This document shows, piece by piece, positions 10,176 to 19,611 of a DNA stretch of 46,046 nucleotides. Position numbers and translations under genes: made by a program. The stretch lies in contig JAIRWK010000320.1 of assembly GCA_031268995.1 (NCBI GenBank), positions 1-46,046 of the forward strand. Reading direction: 5' to 3'. The first letter of the stretch is position 1, and each line of letters starts with the position of its first letter. This DNA is from Planctomycetaceae bacterium (GTDB lineage Bacteria; Planctomycetota; Planctomycetia; Pirellulales; Thermoguttaceae). Below the pieces are notes generated by a model. That model searched no databases, was not told the origin of the DNA, and worked only from the letters and a program-made list of their open reading frames with translations.

Positions 10176-12824
10176 ATGAGAAAAATATTAAACCAATTAA
10201 GACCAATATCATTGCGATACTTGATGACAATCAATATTGTCCTTTCAATGACGGCGTTATTTTTGATGACCGTCGCAAATAACATTTTTGCCCAGCAAGA
10301 TGCCTTTCCGATTGAAAGGTTGCATACGGACTGGTTGTATCAGGATGTCGGATTGGATATTTCGGCTTGTTTCACTTCGGCGGAGAAAAATGAAGTGGAA
10401 ACAAAATTATTGACGAAAGTGATTGCCGATATTGAAAAACTTGGAGCTAAAAGCGAAGCGGAAAAACTTAACGCGAAATTCCAAAAATTATCAGACCAAA
10501 AATTAACGGGCAACGATCCACAATGGAAATCGCTTTACTTGGAAGCGGCAAATTTTCGGCGTGTCAAACGGCTTTCTATTTTGACACAAAAATTTCCGCA
10601 ACTTGTTTACACAAAGCATTGTGTTTTGGGCGGCAGTCATTACGCTTACACCGAAAATGCTACCGATGCCCAAATGCCGGAAAGAGCCAAACATAACCGC
10701 GATTGGCGAGTTGGTGCGGCTTTGTGTTTGATGAAAGTCAATGTAGACGGAACGGTTACGTCAGATATTTTGTATGAGGCAAAGACGGGTATTCTTCGTG
10801 ATCCAGATGTGTCGTTTGACGGGAAAAGAATATTGTTTTCGATGCGGCAAAATGACAAAGATGATGATTTTCATCTTTACGAATACGATGTTGCGTCAAA
10901 GAACACGCGGCAGTTGACGCAAGGAACAGGGTTTGCGGATATTGAGCCGTGCTATTTGCCCAACGGTAATATTTTGTTTACGTCAACACGTTGCGTGCAG
11001 ATTGTTGATTGTTGGTGGACGGAGGTTAGCAATTTTTATCTCATGGACAAGGACGGACGTTTTATGCGGCGAATTGGTTTTGATCAAGTTCACACAAATT
11101 ATCCAACCGTAACCGAAGACGGATGGGTTCTTTACACTCGATGGGATTACAATGATCGCGGTCAACTTTATCCGCAACCTCTCTTCCAAATGAATTACGA
11201 CGGAACTGCACAGACTGAATTTTACGGCAACAATTCATGGTTTCCGACGACCGTGTTACATGCCCGAATGATTCCGGGTTCGCAAAAGGTTGTGGCGGTT
11301 GCGAGCGGACATCACACCCACCAACGCGGAAAGTTGATTTTGATTGATCGAAGCAAAGGTACACAAGAAGCCGAAGGTGTACAATTGATTGCACCGAGAC
11401 AAGAAACTAAATCCGTTAAGGTTGATCATTATGGTCAAAGCGGCGATCAATTCCAATATCCGTATCCAATTGACGAAAATCATTTTCTTGTAACCTATCA
11501 ACCGGAAGGTTTTAAGAATAACACTTACACGATTCCGTTTGGTGTTTATTTGGTGGATGTTGACGGCAACAGAGAATTGTTGGCGTTTGATTCGTCGATT
11601 TCGAGTTGTCAACAAATTCCGCTTGCTGCGCGGGCGATTCCGACGTTGCGGGCTTCTGCTGTTGACTACGCGAAGGAGACGGGACAATTTTACGTTCAAG
11701 ATATTTACGAAGGTCCCGGTCTTAAAGGTGTTGAACGCGGCACAGTTAAATCGATTCGTGTTGTTGCATTGGAATTTCGGGCGGCGGGAATTCACAGCAA
11801 CGGTAACGGCGGACCGGCAGGCGGTGCGGTTGTGTCAACGCCAATCGCAATCGATAACGGCTCATGGGACGTTAAACGAGTTATCGGTAACGTTCCGGTA
11901 GAAAGAGACGGTTCCGCGTTTTTTGAAGTACCGGCAAGAACGCCGCTCTATCTCCAGATGCTGGATGAAAAGGGCAAGGTCGTTCAGACAATGCGGAGTT
12001 GGTCAACATTGCAACCCGGCGAATTATTTTCGTGTATTGGTTGCCATGAAAATAAAAATGAAACACCGTTCAACAAAGGCGGCAATAATCCTCTTTCAAA
12101 ACTTGCGTTACGGAGTTCACCCCAAAAGCCGGTTCCACTTGTTGCGAGCAATCGCGGATTCAGTTTCCCGTTGGATGTGCAACCGATTTTGAATAAAAAT
12201 TGTGTGAATTGCCATAAGGGCGACGGTCAAAAACTTGCGGATGGTTCGGATACGCCGTTTAGTCTTCTTGAGAAACGTTATGAGCCAAAAGTCGGAGAAA
12301 GATATAATCGAGCGGGACGCGATTTCAGCGAGGCGTACATAAATCTTGTTCAAAAGGGACGACCGAATGCGATTGTGAATTGGTTGAATGTTCAATCAAT
12401 ACCGCCGATGATAGAGCCGAGTACGCCAACATCACCTGACAAACCGGGTTCTGTAAATCATTATACGGGGTCGGCAAAGAGCAAGTTGATTACAAATTTG
12501 GAGGCAGGGCATCATGATGTGAAGTTGTCGGCGCGTGATATGGAGGTTTTGGCGTGTTGGATTGATTTAGCGGTGCCGTATTGTGGTTCATATACGGAAG
12601 CGAATATTTGGAATGATGACCAAAGAGCAGAATATGCGTATTATCTTGATAAACGTACACAAATGGAGGAGATTGAAAAACAGAATATAAAGAAACTACT
12701 CGACTTTAACAAAACCTCAATACTTCCCGAAGCATCCTTATTCATCACACCAAATATCGGCGGTGTAGACGCAAAAAACAACTTCAAAAAATCCTTCGTA
12801 GAAGCCGCAAAAACAAAAGAGTAA
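10176..12824 (+). CDS. HzsA-like protein (PD40/beta-propeller plus c-type heme motifs), exported
   Basis: Signal peptide, PD40-like stretches (DPDVSFDGKRILFSMRQ, EPCYLPNGNILFTSTR), CIGCHE and CVNCHK CxxCH motifs. Confidence 0.75.
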   Translation: MRKILNQLRPISLRYLMTINIVLSMTALFLMTVANNIFAQQDAFPIERLHTDWLYQDVGLDISACFTSAEKNEVETKLLTKVIADIEKLGAKSEAEKLNAKFQKLSDQKLTGNDPQWKSLYLEAANFRRVKRLSILTQKFPQLVYTKHCVLGGSHYAYTENATDAQMPERAKHNRDWRVGAALCLMKVNVDGTVTSDILYEAKTGILRDPDVSFDGKRILFSMRQNDKDDDFHLYEYDVASKNTRQLTQGTGFADIEPCYLPNGNILFTSTRCVQIVDCWWTEVSNFYLMDKDGRFMRRIGFDQVHTNYPTVTEDGWVLYTRWDYNDRGQLYPQPLFQMNYDGTAQTEFYGNNSWFPTTVLHARMIPGSQKVVAVASGHHTHQRGKLILIDRSKGTQEAEGVQLIAPRQETKSVKVDHYGQSGDQFQYPYPIDENHFLVTYQPEGFKNNTYTIPFGVYLVDVDGNRELLAFDSSISSCQQIPLAARAIPTLRASAVDYAKETGQFYVQDIYEGPGLKGVERGTVKSIRVVALEFRAAGIHSNGNGGPAGGAVVSTPIAIDNGSWDVKRVIGNVPVERDGSAFFEVPARTPLYLQMLDEKGKVVQTMRSWSTLQPGELFSCIGCHENKNETPFNKGGNNPLSKLALRSSPQKPVPLVASNRGFSFPLDVQPILNKNCVNCHKGDGQKLADGSDTPFSLLEKRYEPKVGERYNRAGRDFSEAYINLVQKGRPNAIVNWLNVQSIPPMIEPSTPTSPDKPGSVNHYTGSAKSKLITNLEAGHHDVKLSARDMEVLACWIDLAVPYCGSYTEANIWNDDQRAEYAYYLDKRTQMEEIEKQNIKKLLDFNKTSILPEASLFITPNIGGVDAKNNFKKSFVEAAKTKE

Positions 12825-12842
12825 TCACACTATTGTAGTGGA

Positions 12843-12953
12843 AATCAGCACACAGATAACGTAGATTTTTTAAGGACAATCGCGGATCAGATTCTATTTT
12901 CTGATCTGCGAATATCTCCTCCAAATCTGTGTCGTTTGCGTGCTGATTTTTAA
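12843..12953. repeat. Family D palindromic element between convergent genes
   Basis: aatcagcacacagataacgtagatt...aaatctgtgtcgtttgcgtgctgattt. Confidence 0.85.
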
Positions 12954-12955
12954 TG

Positions 12956-14677
12956 TTACATTCTTGGGTAATTTGGGTTATTGCGAAGGTTATCTGTTTG
13001 CGGGGCGGTTAGTAAATTGATTTCTTCGTTGTCCTCAATTAAATCATGAATGGTTATTTCGCCTAAACCGTTTAAGACAAGTATCTTGCCCGGCGTTCTA
13101 GTAGGCGGAGGATCCGAACCCAAAACATTGCCCAACACCACACCACCGTAAATATCCATTATACAGGCGTTGGTGATAACATCCCTGCGTTGAGGTTGCA
13201 ACTTTGGATCAGTTGTACCTGCTGGTGTTGGCATTGATCGTGGCGGAGTGCGTGGATTAGTAACTTCTGCTTTGTCGAGAGCTGATGGGTCTTGAGTCAC
13301 GGCGTTTTTAATGTTCAAAGTCGAACCGCGATAAACTCGCTCACCTGCCCCCCAAACCCACTCCGAACCATCCGCCATGTCAAAATAAATCGCAAGAATA
13401 TTCGCCGACGGCTCAGACCAAGGAGCTGAACGAGACGGGGGTAAAACCGAACGCGATAATATACGCGAATCCGGCGGGATTGTTACCTTGTTTGATGTTT
13501 TGCTAACTTCCGACGTAAGATACTTGTCCGATGCTAAACTAAAATCAACAACATCACTTTCATTCAATCCATAGTTCGGATTCGCAAGCCAAAGTTTTAC
13601 ACGATAACGATAAGTCTTGCCCGGCATAACCGAATAATCCAAATATCGGAAAAGAAAATGCGACACGATGCGTTGTCCTTCAATCGGTATATTTGTCGTA
13701 TTAGGCGTATCAATTCTGCCAACGGGCATGTTGGTTGTGGAGACGGCATCGAACGGTGAGGCATCAAGAAAAGACCCAGCGTCTTTCGATCTGTTTTCCA
13801 TTTCTTCTTGCAATTTTTTATTGTATTCTTGACTTTTTTTCTGCCATTCGGCTTCGGTTTCGGAAAGTAGCGGAATGCTGCTTTGTGTTATTCCTTTTTC
13901 GAGCGGTCTGATTGTTGGAGGCAACGGGCAAGCCATCCACAACGATTTGGGACCTCGATTTTCATACGGTGCCAAATAAAACGGATCAACCGGCTCCGAA
14001 CCAAGCCCATTCCACTCACGCATTCGTCTATCAATTTCATCGTATGCGTTTATTTCTACCCATTTAATATTGTTTTCATCTTGCTCCGGCTCAATCTCCG
14101 CCCGCTCCAAAATATATGAAACGTAAATAGGCGTGTCTTGATTAGGCATTGGTCTAACGCTCGCCGCATAAGCGCGGACATACAAATCACGCTGTTCTTG
14201 AATCGGAATCAAACCTGTAACAATTGCCCATCTTTCACCACGCCGCGTTTTGCCGCCAATAGGTTTTATTGACACTGCACCAAGTCCCGCCGAAGCCTGC
14301 AAATTTTCAACCGGTTTGAGTGGCACTTTGTCCCGCTTGATCCGCTCAGGAAATAACAACGGCAACCAAACCGTTGGCGTTTCATATAACTTCAATTGTA
14401 CGCCGAACTTAATCCATTCAGCGTATTTGTCATAGTGGAAAACAGCTATCGCCTCATCCGTTGCGGTGCGGGTATTCGCGTCAATAAAATTCCGCGTATC
14501 TTGCGATACAGTGTCAAGTTTCGCGGGTTGCCAACTTAACGGCTTGTAAGAGGTTACGCCCAAATAAATAAAGAAAAAGGCAACCAACACCAATAACCCA
14601 ACTACCAATTTCTCTCCGTGAAGAATAAGAAATTGTTTAACGTCAAATGTTTTCTTCTTTTTAGATTTAGCTTTCAT
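12956..14677 (-). CDS. Planctomycete-type conserved single-TM protein of unknown function (573 aa)
   Basis: Long ORF with Lys-rich N-terminus and one TM helix (KLVVGLLVLVAFFFIYLGV). Confidence 0.75.
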   Translation of the reverse strand: MKAKSKKKKTFDVKQFLILHGEKLVVGLLVLVAFFFIYLGVTSYKPLSWQPAKLDTVSQDTRNFIDANTRTATDEAIAVFHYDKYAEWIKFGVQLKLYETPTVWLPLLFPERIKRDKVPLKPVENLQASAGLGAVSIKPIGGKTRRGERWAIVTGLIPIQEQRDLYVRAYAASVRPMPNQDTPIYVSYILERAEIEPEQDENNIKWVEINAYDEIDRRMREWNGLGSEPVDPFYLAPYENRGPKSLWMACPLPPTIRPLEKGITQSSIPLLSETEAEWQKKSQEYNKKLQEEMENRSKDAGSFLDASPFDAVSTTNMPVGRIDTPNTTNIPIEGQRIVSHFLFRYLDYSVMPGKTYRYRVKLWLANPNYGLNESDVVDFSLASDKYLTSEVSKTSNKVTIPPDSRILSRSVLPPSRSAPWSEPSANILAIYFDMADGSEWVWGAGERVYRGSTLNIKNAVTQDPSALDKAEVTNPRTPPRSMPTPAGTTDPKLQPQRRDVITNACIMDIYGGVVLGNVLGSDPPPTRTPGKILVLNGLGEITIHDLIEDNEEINLLTAPQTDNLRNNPNYPRM

Positions 14678-14695
14678 AAGTTCAATTTGTCAAGT

Positions 14696-14793
14696 TATAC
14701 CGAAACCAGTACGAGCGATAGGCTTCGCCCTTGAACAACCGCTTCACCTCATCGCGATTGCGCGTTTAGCTTCGGGAATTTTTAAGCAGCTTT
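14696..14793 (-). repeat. Family A element, degenerate copy
   Basis: taccgaaaccagtacgagcgataggcttcgcccttgaacaaccgcttcac... Confidence 0.85.
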
Positions 14794-14936
14794 GCGGAAC
14801 TTTCTTCAAACCTCATTTAAAAATGAGGTTCGATATCTGCGTCATTAAACCACATCTCTAATAACATCACCAACTGATCAAGATTTTTTGAAATTCCTTT
14901 TTTGGAAATTCCCTGTTGTGCCGCGCCGGTATAATT

Positions 14937-15488
14937 TTATGCGCTTATAGTTGCCAGTTGATCATCTTCAAATAACAATTTATTTGTGTCCAAAATAATT
15001 TTCACGTCATCGCCGACTTTGCCGAGACCGCGAATATATTGGGCGCATTGACCCGTACCGCTTTGCGGCGGCGGCGAAACATTTGTTTCCTCAATTGATC
15101 TGACTTCGTTGACCGTATCGACAACCAAGCCGACTTGATATTGCCCGCCTCGCAGGTTGACAACCACGATACAAGTCCTTTCGTCGTAATCGCGTCCAAC
15201 CATGTTGAAACGAAGCCGCATATCGATTACGGGGATTACTTGTCCGCGCAAATTGACTACGCCTTTGACGTAATGCGGCATGTCCGGCACTTCTGTTACC
15301 TTCTGAATACCAACAATCTCAGTAACATGCCGTATCTCAAGACAATAATCCTCGTCTCCAAGACGAAACGAAAGATACTTGTCCTTCAACGTATCCTCAG
15401 TATCATCCGTAAATGTACCATCACGACCAACCGTATTAGTAACGTTGGGGTCAGCAGCGTTGTCAAATTTTTCAAGTATATCTGACAT
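14937..15488 (-). CDS. cheW: Chemotaxis protein CheW
   Basis: YLSFRLGDEDYCLEIRHVTEIVG, VPDMPHYVKGVVNLRGQVIPVIDMRLRF, KIILDTNKLL. Confidence 0.92.
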   Translation of the reverse strand: MSDILEKFDNAADPNVTNTVGRDGTFTDDTEDTLKDKYLSFRLGDEDYCLEIRHVTEIVGIQKVTEVPDMPHYVKGVVNLRGQVIPVIDMRLRFNMVGRDYDERTCIVVVNLRGGQYQVGLVVDTVNEVRSIEETNVSPPPQSGTGQCAQYIRGLGKVGDDVKIILDTNKLLFEDDQLATISA

Positions 15489-15517
15489 AAATTCACCTTT
15501 CTTTCAATTTCAGTTGT

Positions 15518-15621
15518 TATACCGAAGCCGGTATGGGCGATAGGCTCCGCCATTGAACAACCGCTTCACGTTGTTGCGTTTGCGTGTCCAGCTTCGGGAA
15601 TTTCAAAACAGCTTGAGTATA
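15518..15621 (-). repeat. Family A element, copy
   Basis: TA-taccgaagccggtatgggcgatagg...cttgagta-TA. Confidence 0.92.
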
Positions 15622-15673
15622 ATGCAATACATGTTACACCGAAACCGGTACAACACGACTGCGATATTATAGC

Positions 15674-16423
15674 TTATTTTTTGTTGGCGAGTATAGCTTC
15701 TGCGAAGCTCAAATCTGATTGTGTTGTTATTTTCAGGTTTGACTTGTCCGCCGGAACGATTGAAACGTTAAAACCGGCTTTTTCGACAAGCTCGGCATCA
15801 TCTGTTGGAACTGCACCATCGTCTTTTTGGGTTGCGTAAGCATCTAGTAAAATTTGTCTGCGGAACACTTGCGGGGTTTGCGCTTCCCAAAGTCCCGCTC
15901 GTGGTACGGTCAATTTGATCACGCCGCTTTCAACCGATTTTACCGTACCTACAATCGGAGTTGCAAGAATTGCGGCACCGTGTCGTTTTGCCGTATTAAA
16001 CACGTCGGTAATTTGTTGATCAGTAGTACACGGACGCGCCGCATCGTGCACAACAACATAATCAATATCGTCACGAACAATCTTCAAAGCCTTCTGAACC
16101 GAATCAACCCGCTCCAAACCTCCTGAAATTACCACAAGAAGCAAACGATCAATGTCAAAAGCAAAATAATCCCGAAACCACGAAACATCCTCAGGCGAAA
16201 CAACAAGAATGATCTGTTTGACATCCGTACGCCTCGCAAATTTTTCCGTACTGTAAAGCCAAATCGGTTTGCCTTGCAACTTCGCATAAGGCTTTTTTGC
16301 AGACGCAACTCCGCTGTCAAACTGCTCTTCGTGTTCAACCGTCTTTCTGCTACTAAAACGTTTACTTTGACCAGCCGCCGCAATAATTACCGCATACGTT
16401 ATCGATTCCTTCAACTCCACCAT
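15674..16423 (-). CDS. ispD: 2-C-methyl-D-erythritol 4-phosphate cytidylyltransferase
   Basis: IIAAAGQSKRF, VVVHDAARPCTTDQQI, ETPQVF-like AQTPQVFRRQILLDAY, TDDAELVEKAG. Confidence 0.92.
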   Translation of the reverse strand: MVELKESITYAVIIAAAGQSKRFSSRKTVEHEEQFDSGVASAKKPYAKLQGKPIWLYSTEKFARRTDVKQIILVVSPEDVSWFRDYFAFDIDRLLLVVISGGLERVDSVQKALKIVRDDIDYVVVHDAARPCTTDQQITDVFNTAKRHGAAILATPIVGTVKSVESGVIKLTVPRAGLWEAQTPQVFRRQILLDAYATQKDDGAVPTDDAELVEKAGFNVSIVPADKSNLKITTQSDLSFAEAILANKK

Positions 16424-16509
16424 CTTTTTTTAATCTCAAAAAAACAAAATTTCACAAGACCACAATTTCACACCCAACGGAATTGCTCTAGTGAGCTTCT
16501 AAAAAACTC

Positions 16510-16975
16510 TTCTTAGCCCTGCAAGGGCGTGATGTGCGTAACCGGCGGTGTAGCGTAGCGAAACCGCCGGACTCAACGCCCCAACCACGAGATTATTGTG
16601 GGCGAGTCATACCGTAGCCGGTAGGGGCGATAGGCTTCGCCCCTACCGGTTTCGGTACAAAAAACGCCGTCCCGCTAGGGACGGAATGCGAGGACTTTTC
16701 AAACGGTTAAACTGTAATCACATTGCGTCCCATACGGGACGCGGAATATTTTTTACACTATTTTCTACCAACATATTGTCCCTAACTGGACGGGATCATC
16801 GGTTACTTATCACCGATCATCAACCTCATAATCTTGCCCCCTGCGGGGCGTTGTGTTTTTGGGGCATACGATCCGGCGGTGCGCTACACCGCCAATTATG
16901 CACATCACGCCCCATGCGGGGCTACGGGAAATAGTCGCCAGTTAAATTCAAGGTTACTGTTCAAAAAATGTAGGT
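16510..16975. repeat. Family B repeat, copy 2: partial inverted part plus full + part, with an A-terminus palindrome at 16609-16660
   Basis: ccctgcaagggcgtgatgtgcgtaaccggcggtgtagcg (inverted) then cgtcccgctagggacggaatgcgaggacttttcaaacgg... Confidence 0.85.
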
Positions 16976-17326
16976 TCTTATTAACTTCCCCCTAATTATC
17001 CCACCCAAAACCAAAACTTCAAGCCAACCCCAAAAAACAAAATTCTACACCGCAAATCATCAACCCCGTAACCGCCACCTATTTTCACGAAAATTTACTA
17101 TCTTGTCAATACGCACTTTTGAAATACGCCCAAACCAGAGTATCGATAAATACGCAAATTTCAGATTGAAATTTTAGACTTCAGGCAAAAGGTTTTACTA
17201 GAGACACGGAGGAATTTTTTTTATCACGAAAGACACGAAAAATGGGGGATTTTTGTTCAATTATTTTTAAGGGACAAAGGAGACACAATGGACATGAGGG
17301 ACAAAACAAGTGTTTCCCCAAGTTAT

Positions 17327-17428
17327 TATACTGAAGCTACTTTAAAATTCCTGAAGTTGAACACGCAAGCGCAACAACGTGAAGCGATTGTTCAAGGGCG
17401 AAGCCTATCGCCCTACCGGCTACGGTAC
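17327..17428 (+). repeat. Family A element, copy
   Basis: TA-tactgaagctactttaaaattcctgaag...ccggctacggta. Confidence 0.92.
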
Positions 17429-17455
17429 AAGAGAAATTTCTAAAATTAATTTTAT

Positions 17456-17505
17456 CCGAATTTGGTCGCTTTCTACCCGAATGAAAATCGACCGAATTTG
17501 AAATA
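17456..17505. repeat. Family E short palindrome, diverged
   Basis: tccgaatttggtcgctttctacccgaatgaaaatcgaccgaatttga. Confidence 0.65.
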
Positions 17506-17562
17506 ATTTATTTTTTGGCGAACAGTATATTTAGAAATTGCCATAATGGAATTTAAGCCCAT

Positions 17563-19074
17563 TTAATCCCACCACCACTGACCGTTTTGCAATTCGATTT
17601 TTGTTTTGTTGCGGACCTTTGAGATTTGGCTATTTTTTTCTGTTTTTGCGTTTTCTTTTGAGAGGGCTTCGTTTGGGTCTATTTGAATGCCTCCGATTGG
17701 GAAACCGACTTTTCCGCCTTTGGTTTTGTAGTTGACTGCTGGTAAAACGAATTTTGGTGAGTTGTATGTTTGGACTTTGAATTTGTTTTCATCGCCGAAA
17801 ATATCCATTGACCAATCTGATTTATCGTAAAAATTTTGCTCGTGAATATGCGCGGCACACACGAACATATCGATCAAATTTCGGAGTTGAGCGTACACGA
17901 GTATTTTTTTCGCAAGTTTGGGGTATTGACTTGAGAAACTACGGGTAAATTCCGAACTCGCTTTGTCAACACTATTGCTCCTAATCTCCCGTTTGCCCGT
18001 AATAGAATCGACAACTTCTTCCTCCGTAACCAACTTGACTCCATCCCCCACAAGCTCAATTCCCGTTTTGTCATCCGTCATTACAACCGATTGGTAATCC
18101 GGCACGAAATACCAACGATGTAATTTATTTGATTGTTGCGCGGACAAGTCTGTTTTGGCGATGAACGTTGAGATATTTACACCGGCGGGCAATTTCTCCA
18201 CCCCAATACCAATCAATTTCATTCGATAATCCGCCGCGACCATTACTCTCGCCGCGTGAGTTTCCGCCGACACTCCGTCAACCCGTATCGTTTGCATTCC
18301 AAGACTTTGGCGCAAATTTTCCGCGAAAACATTGATTCTATTTCTGTCAAACCGAGTATTTTGCAGAAATTTTTGCATATTAGCATTGCCTTCGCTCGTG
18401 GGATCAATCGAACAACCAACCACATCAACCACTTCACCTCGCGGCGCAAAAGCCCGCAACGCAACAACTAAATCTTGCAACTCACAAATTGGTTTGCCCG
18501 TCTCTATCCCAACCATCATGCCCTCCGCGCCGGGATACCAACCCTCAGCAGGTCCCGCAATTACAATATCTTTTGAATCTGGAAAAAAGAAAAGATATTT
18601 GATTCGCGTCAAACCCGCCAAATAACGCATCTCATCCGTCAAACTGCCGTTCGCATCAACAAACGCACGCTCAAGATGTTTAAGCGAAACAAACCGCAAA
18701 TCACTTTTTATCGTTATGGATTTCGGCAATTGCGTATAAGATTTTCGTGCGGCAAGTAATTTTTGTTGCTCGAGTTGTCCGTTATCGAGAGACAGTACTT
18801 CAAGCACTCCGTGTGCATCTATCCAAACACCGGAATTACCACTGCCAAGACCTGCGGCAACATTTTCACTAGATTGCGCAAACGCCAACGAACCACCAAA
18901 TAACAAAATCATCACAAACCCCAAAACGCAACAAACCATTTGCCCTAAACGTGTTGCAATAAACACATTTGAGAATCCGTTTGCGCTGATTCGTAATTGG
19001 GCAAATGTTTCAGATATTTGGGAAAAAAGATAGAACGACCTGTTTGTAATCAAATTTTTGGTTTTCATTTTCAT
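17563..19074 (-). CDS. Planctomycete secreted protein, DUF1598-like
   Basis: Signal-like N-terminus; GVWIDAHGVLEV, RYLAGLTRIKYLFFFPDSKDIVIAGPAEGW, VDVVGCSIDPT. Confidence 0.7.
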   Translation of the reverse strand: MKMKTKNLITNRSFYLFSQISETFAQLRISANGFSNVFIATRLGQMVCCVLGFVMILLFGGSLAFAQSSENVAAGLGSGNSGVWIDAHGVLEVLSLDNGQLEQQKLLAARKSYTQLPKSITIKSDLRFVSLKHLERAFVDANGSLTDEMRYLAGLTRIKYLFFFPDSKDIVIAGPAEGWYPGAEGMMVGIETGKPICELQDLVVALRAFAPRGEVVDVVGCSIDPTSEGNANMQKFLQNTRFDRNRINVFAENLRQSLGMQTIRVDGVSAETHAARVMVAADYRMKLIGIGVEKLPAGVNISTFIAKTDLSAQQSNKLHRWYFVPDYQSVVMTDDKTGIELVGDGVKLVTEEEVVDSITGKREIRSNSVDKASSEFTRSFSSQYPKLAKKILVYAQLRNLIDMFVCAAHIHEQNFYDKSDWSMDIFGDENKFKVQTYNSPKFVLPAVNYKTKGGKVGFPIGGIQIDPNEALSKENAKTEKNSQISKVRNKTKIELQNGQWWWD

Positions 19075-19463
19075 TGATTTTTCTTTGGTTTGGAAAGTTT
19101 ATTGTTTCGTTTGAATGTTGTTGCCGGTTTGTCGCAACTTCTATAGGATTTCAAAACGGCTTTACTACTATCTTAATTTTATCAGTTAGCAGATGAGAGT
19201 AATTCCAAATCGGTATAATTTTTTCAAAATTTTTGCTAAAGAATCGAAATAAACGTTGCGGTTAAAATAATTGTTACAAAAATTACAATTCGAGCAATTG
19301 GACAAAAAAATATGATTGCCCGCTCAACACTTAAATTTTGACTAGACGGCTATTGATTGATCGTCAATGATTCAGAGGTTATACTGTGTCGCGACCATGA
19401 ATGGTTTTACAGTTTTGTCGTGTGTGAGGGGGAGTTTTTTGTATTTTTTTGTCTCTTATACTT

Positions 19464-19576
19464 TATACTCAAGCTGTTTTGAAATTCCCGAAGCTGAACA
19501 CGCAAGCGCAACAACGTGAAGTGGTTGCTCAATGGCGAAGCCTATCGCCTTACCGGCTACGTTATAGCCGGTATAG
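19464..19576 (+). repeat. Family A element, copy
   Basis: TA-tactcaagctgttttgaaattcccgaagctg...accggctac. Confidence 0.9.
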
Positions 19577-19611
19577 TTTTCAAATTTAAATTTATATTTC
19601 AGGGGTTTTAG

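Noticed and set aside
11256-11795. 179-aa antisense ORF
   Set aside because: Opposite the HzsA-like gene; no motif or RBS.
10176-12824. Idea of an anammox hydrazine synthase locus
   Set aside because: Only an alpha-like protein is present, with no beta/gamma subunits or related cytochromes nearby.
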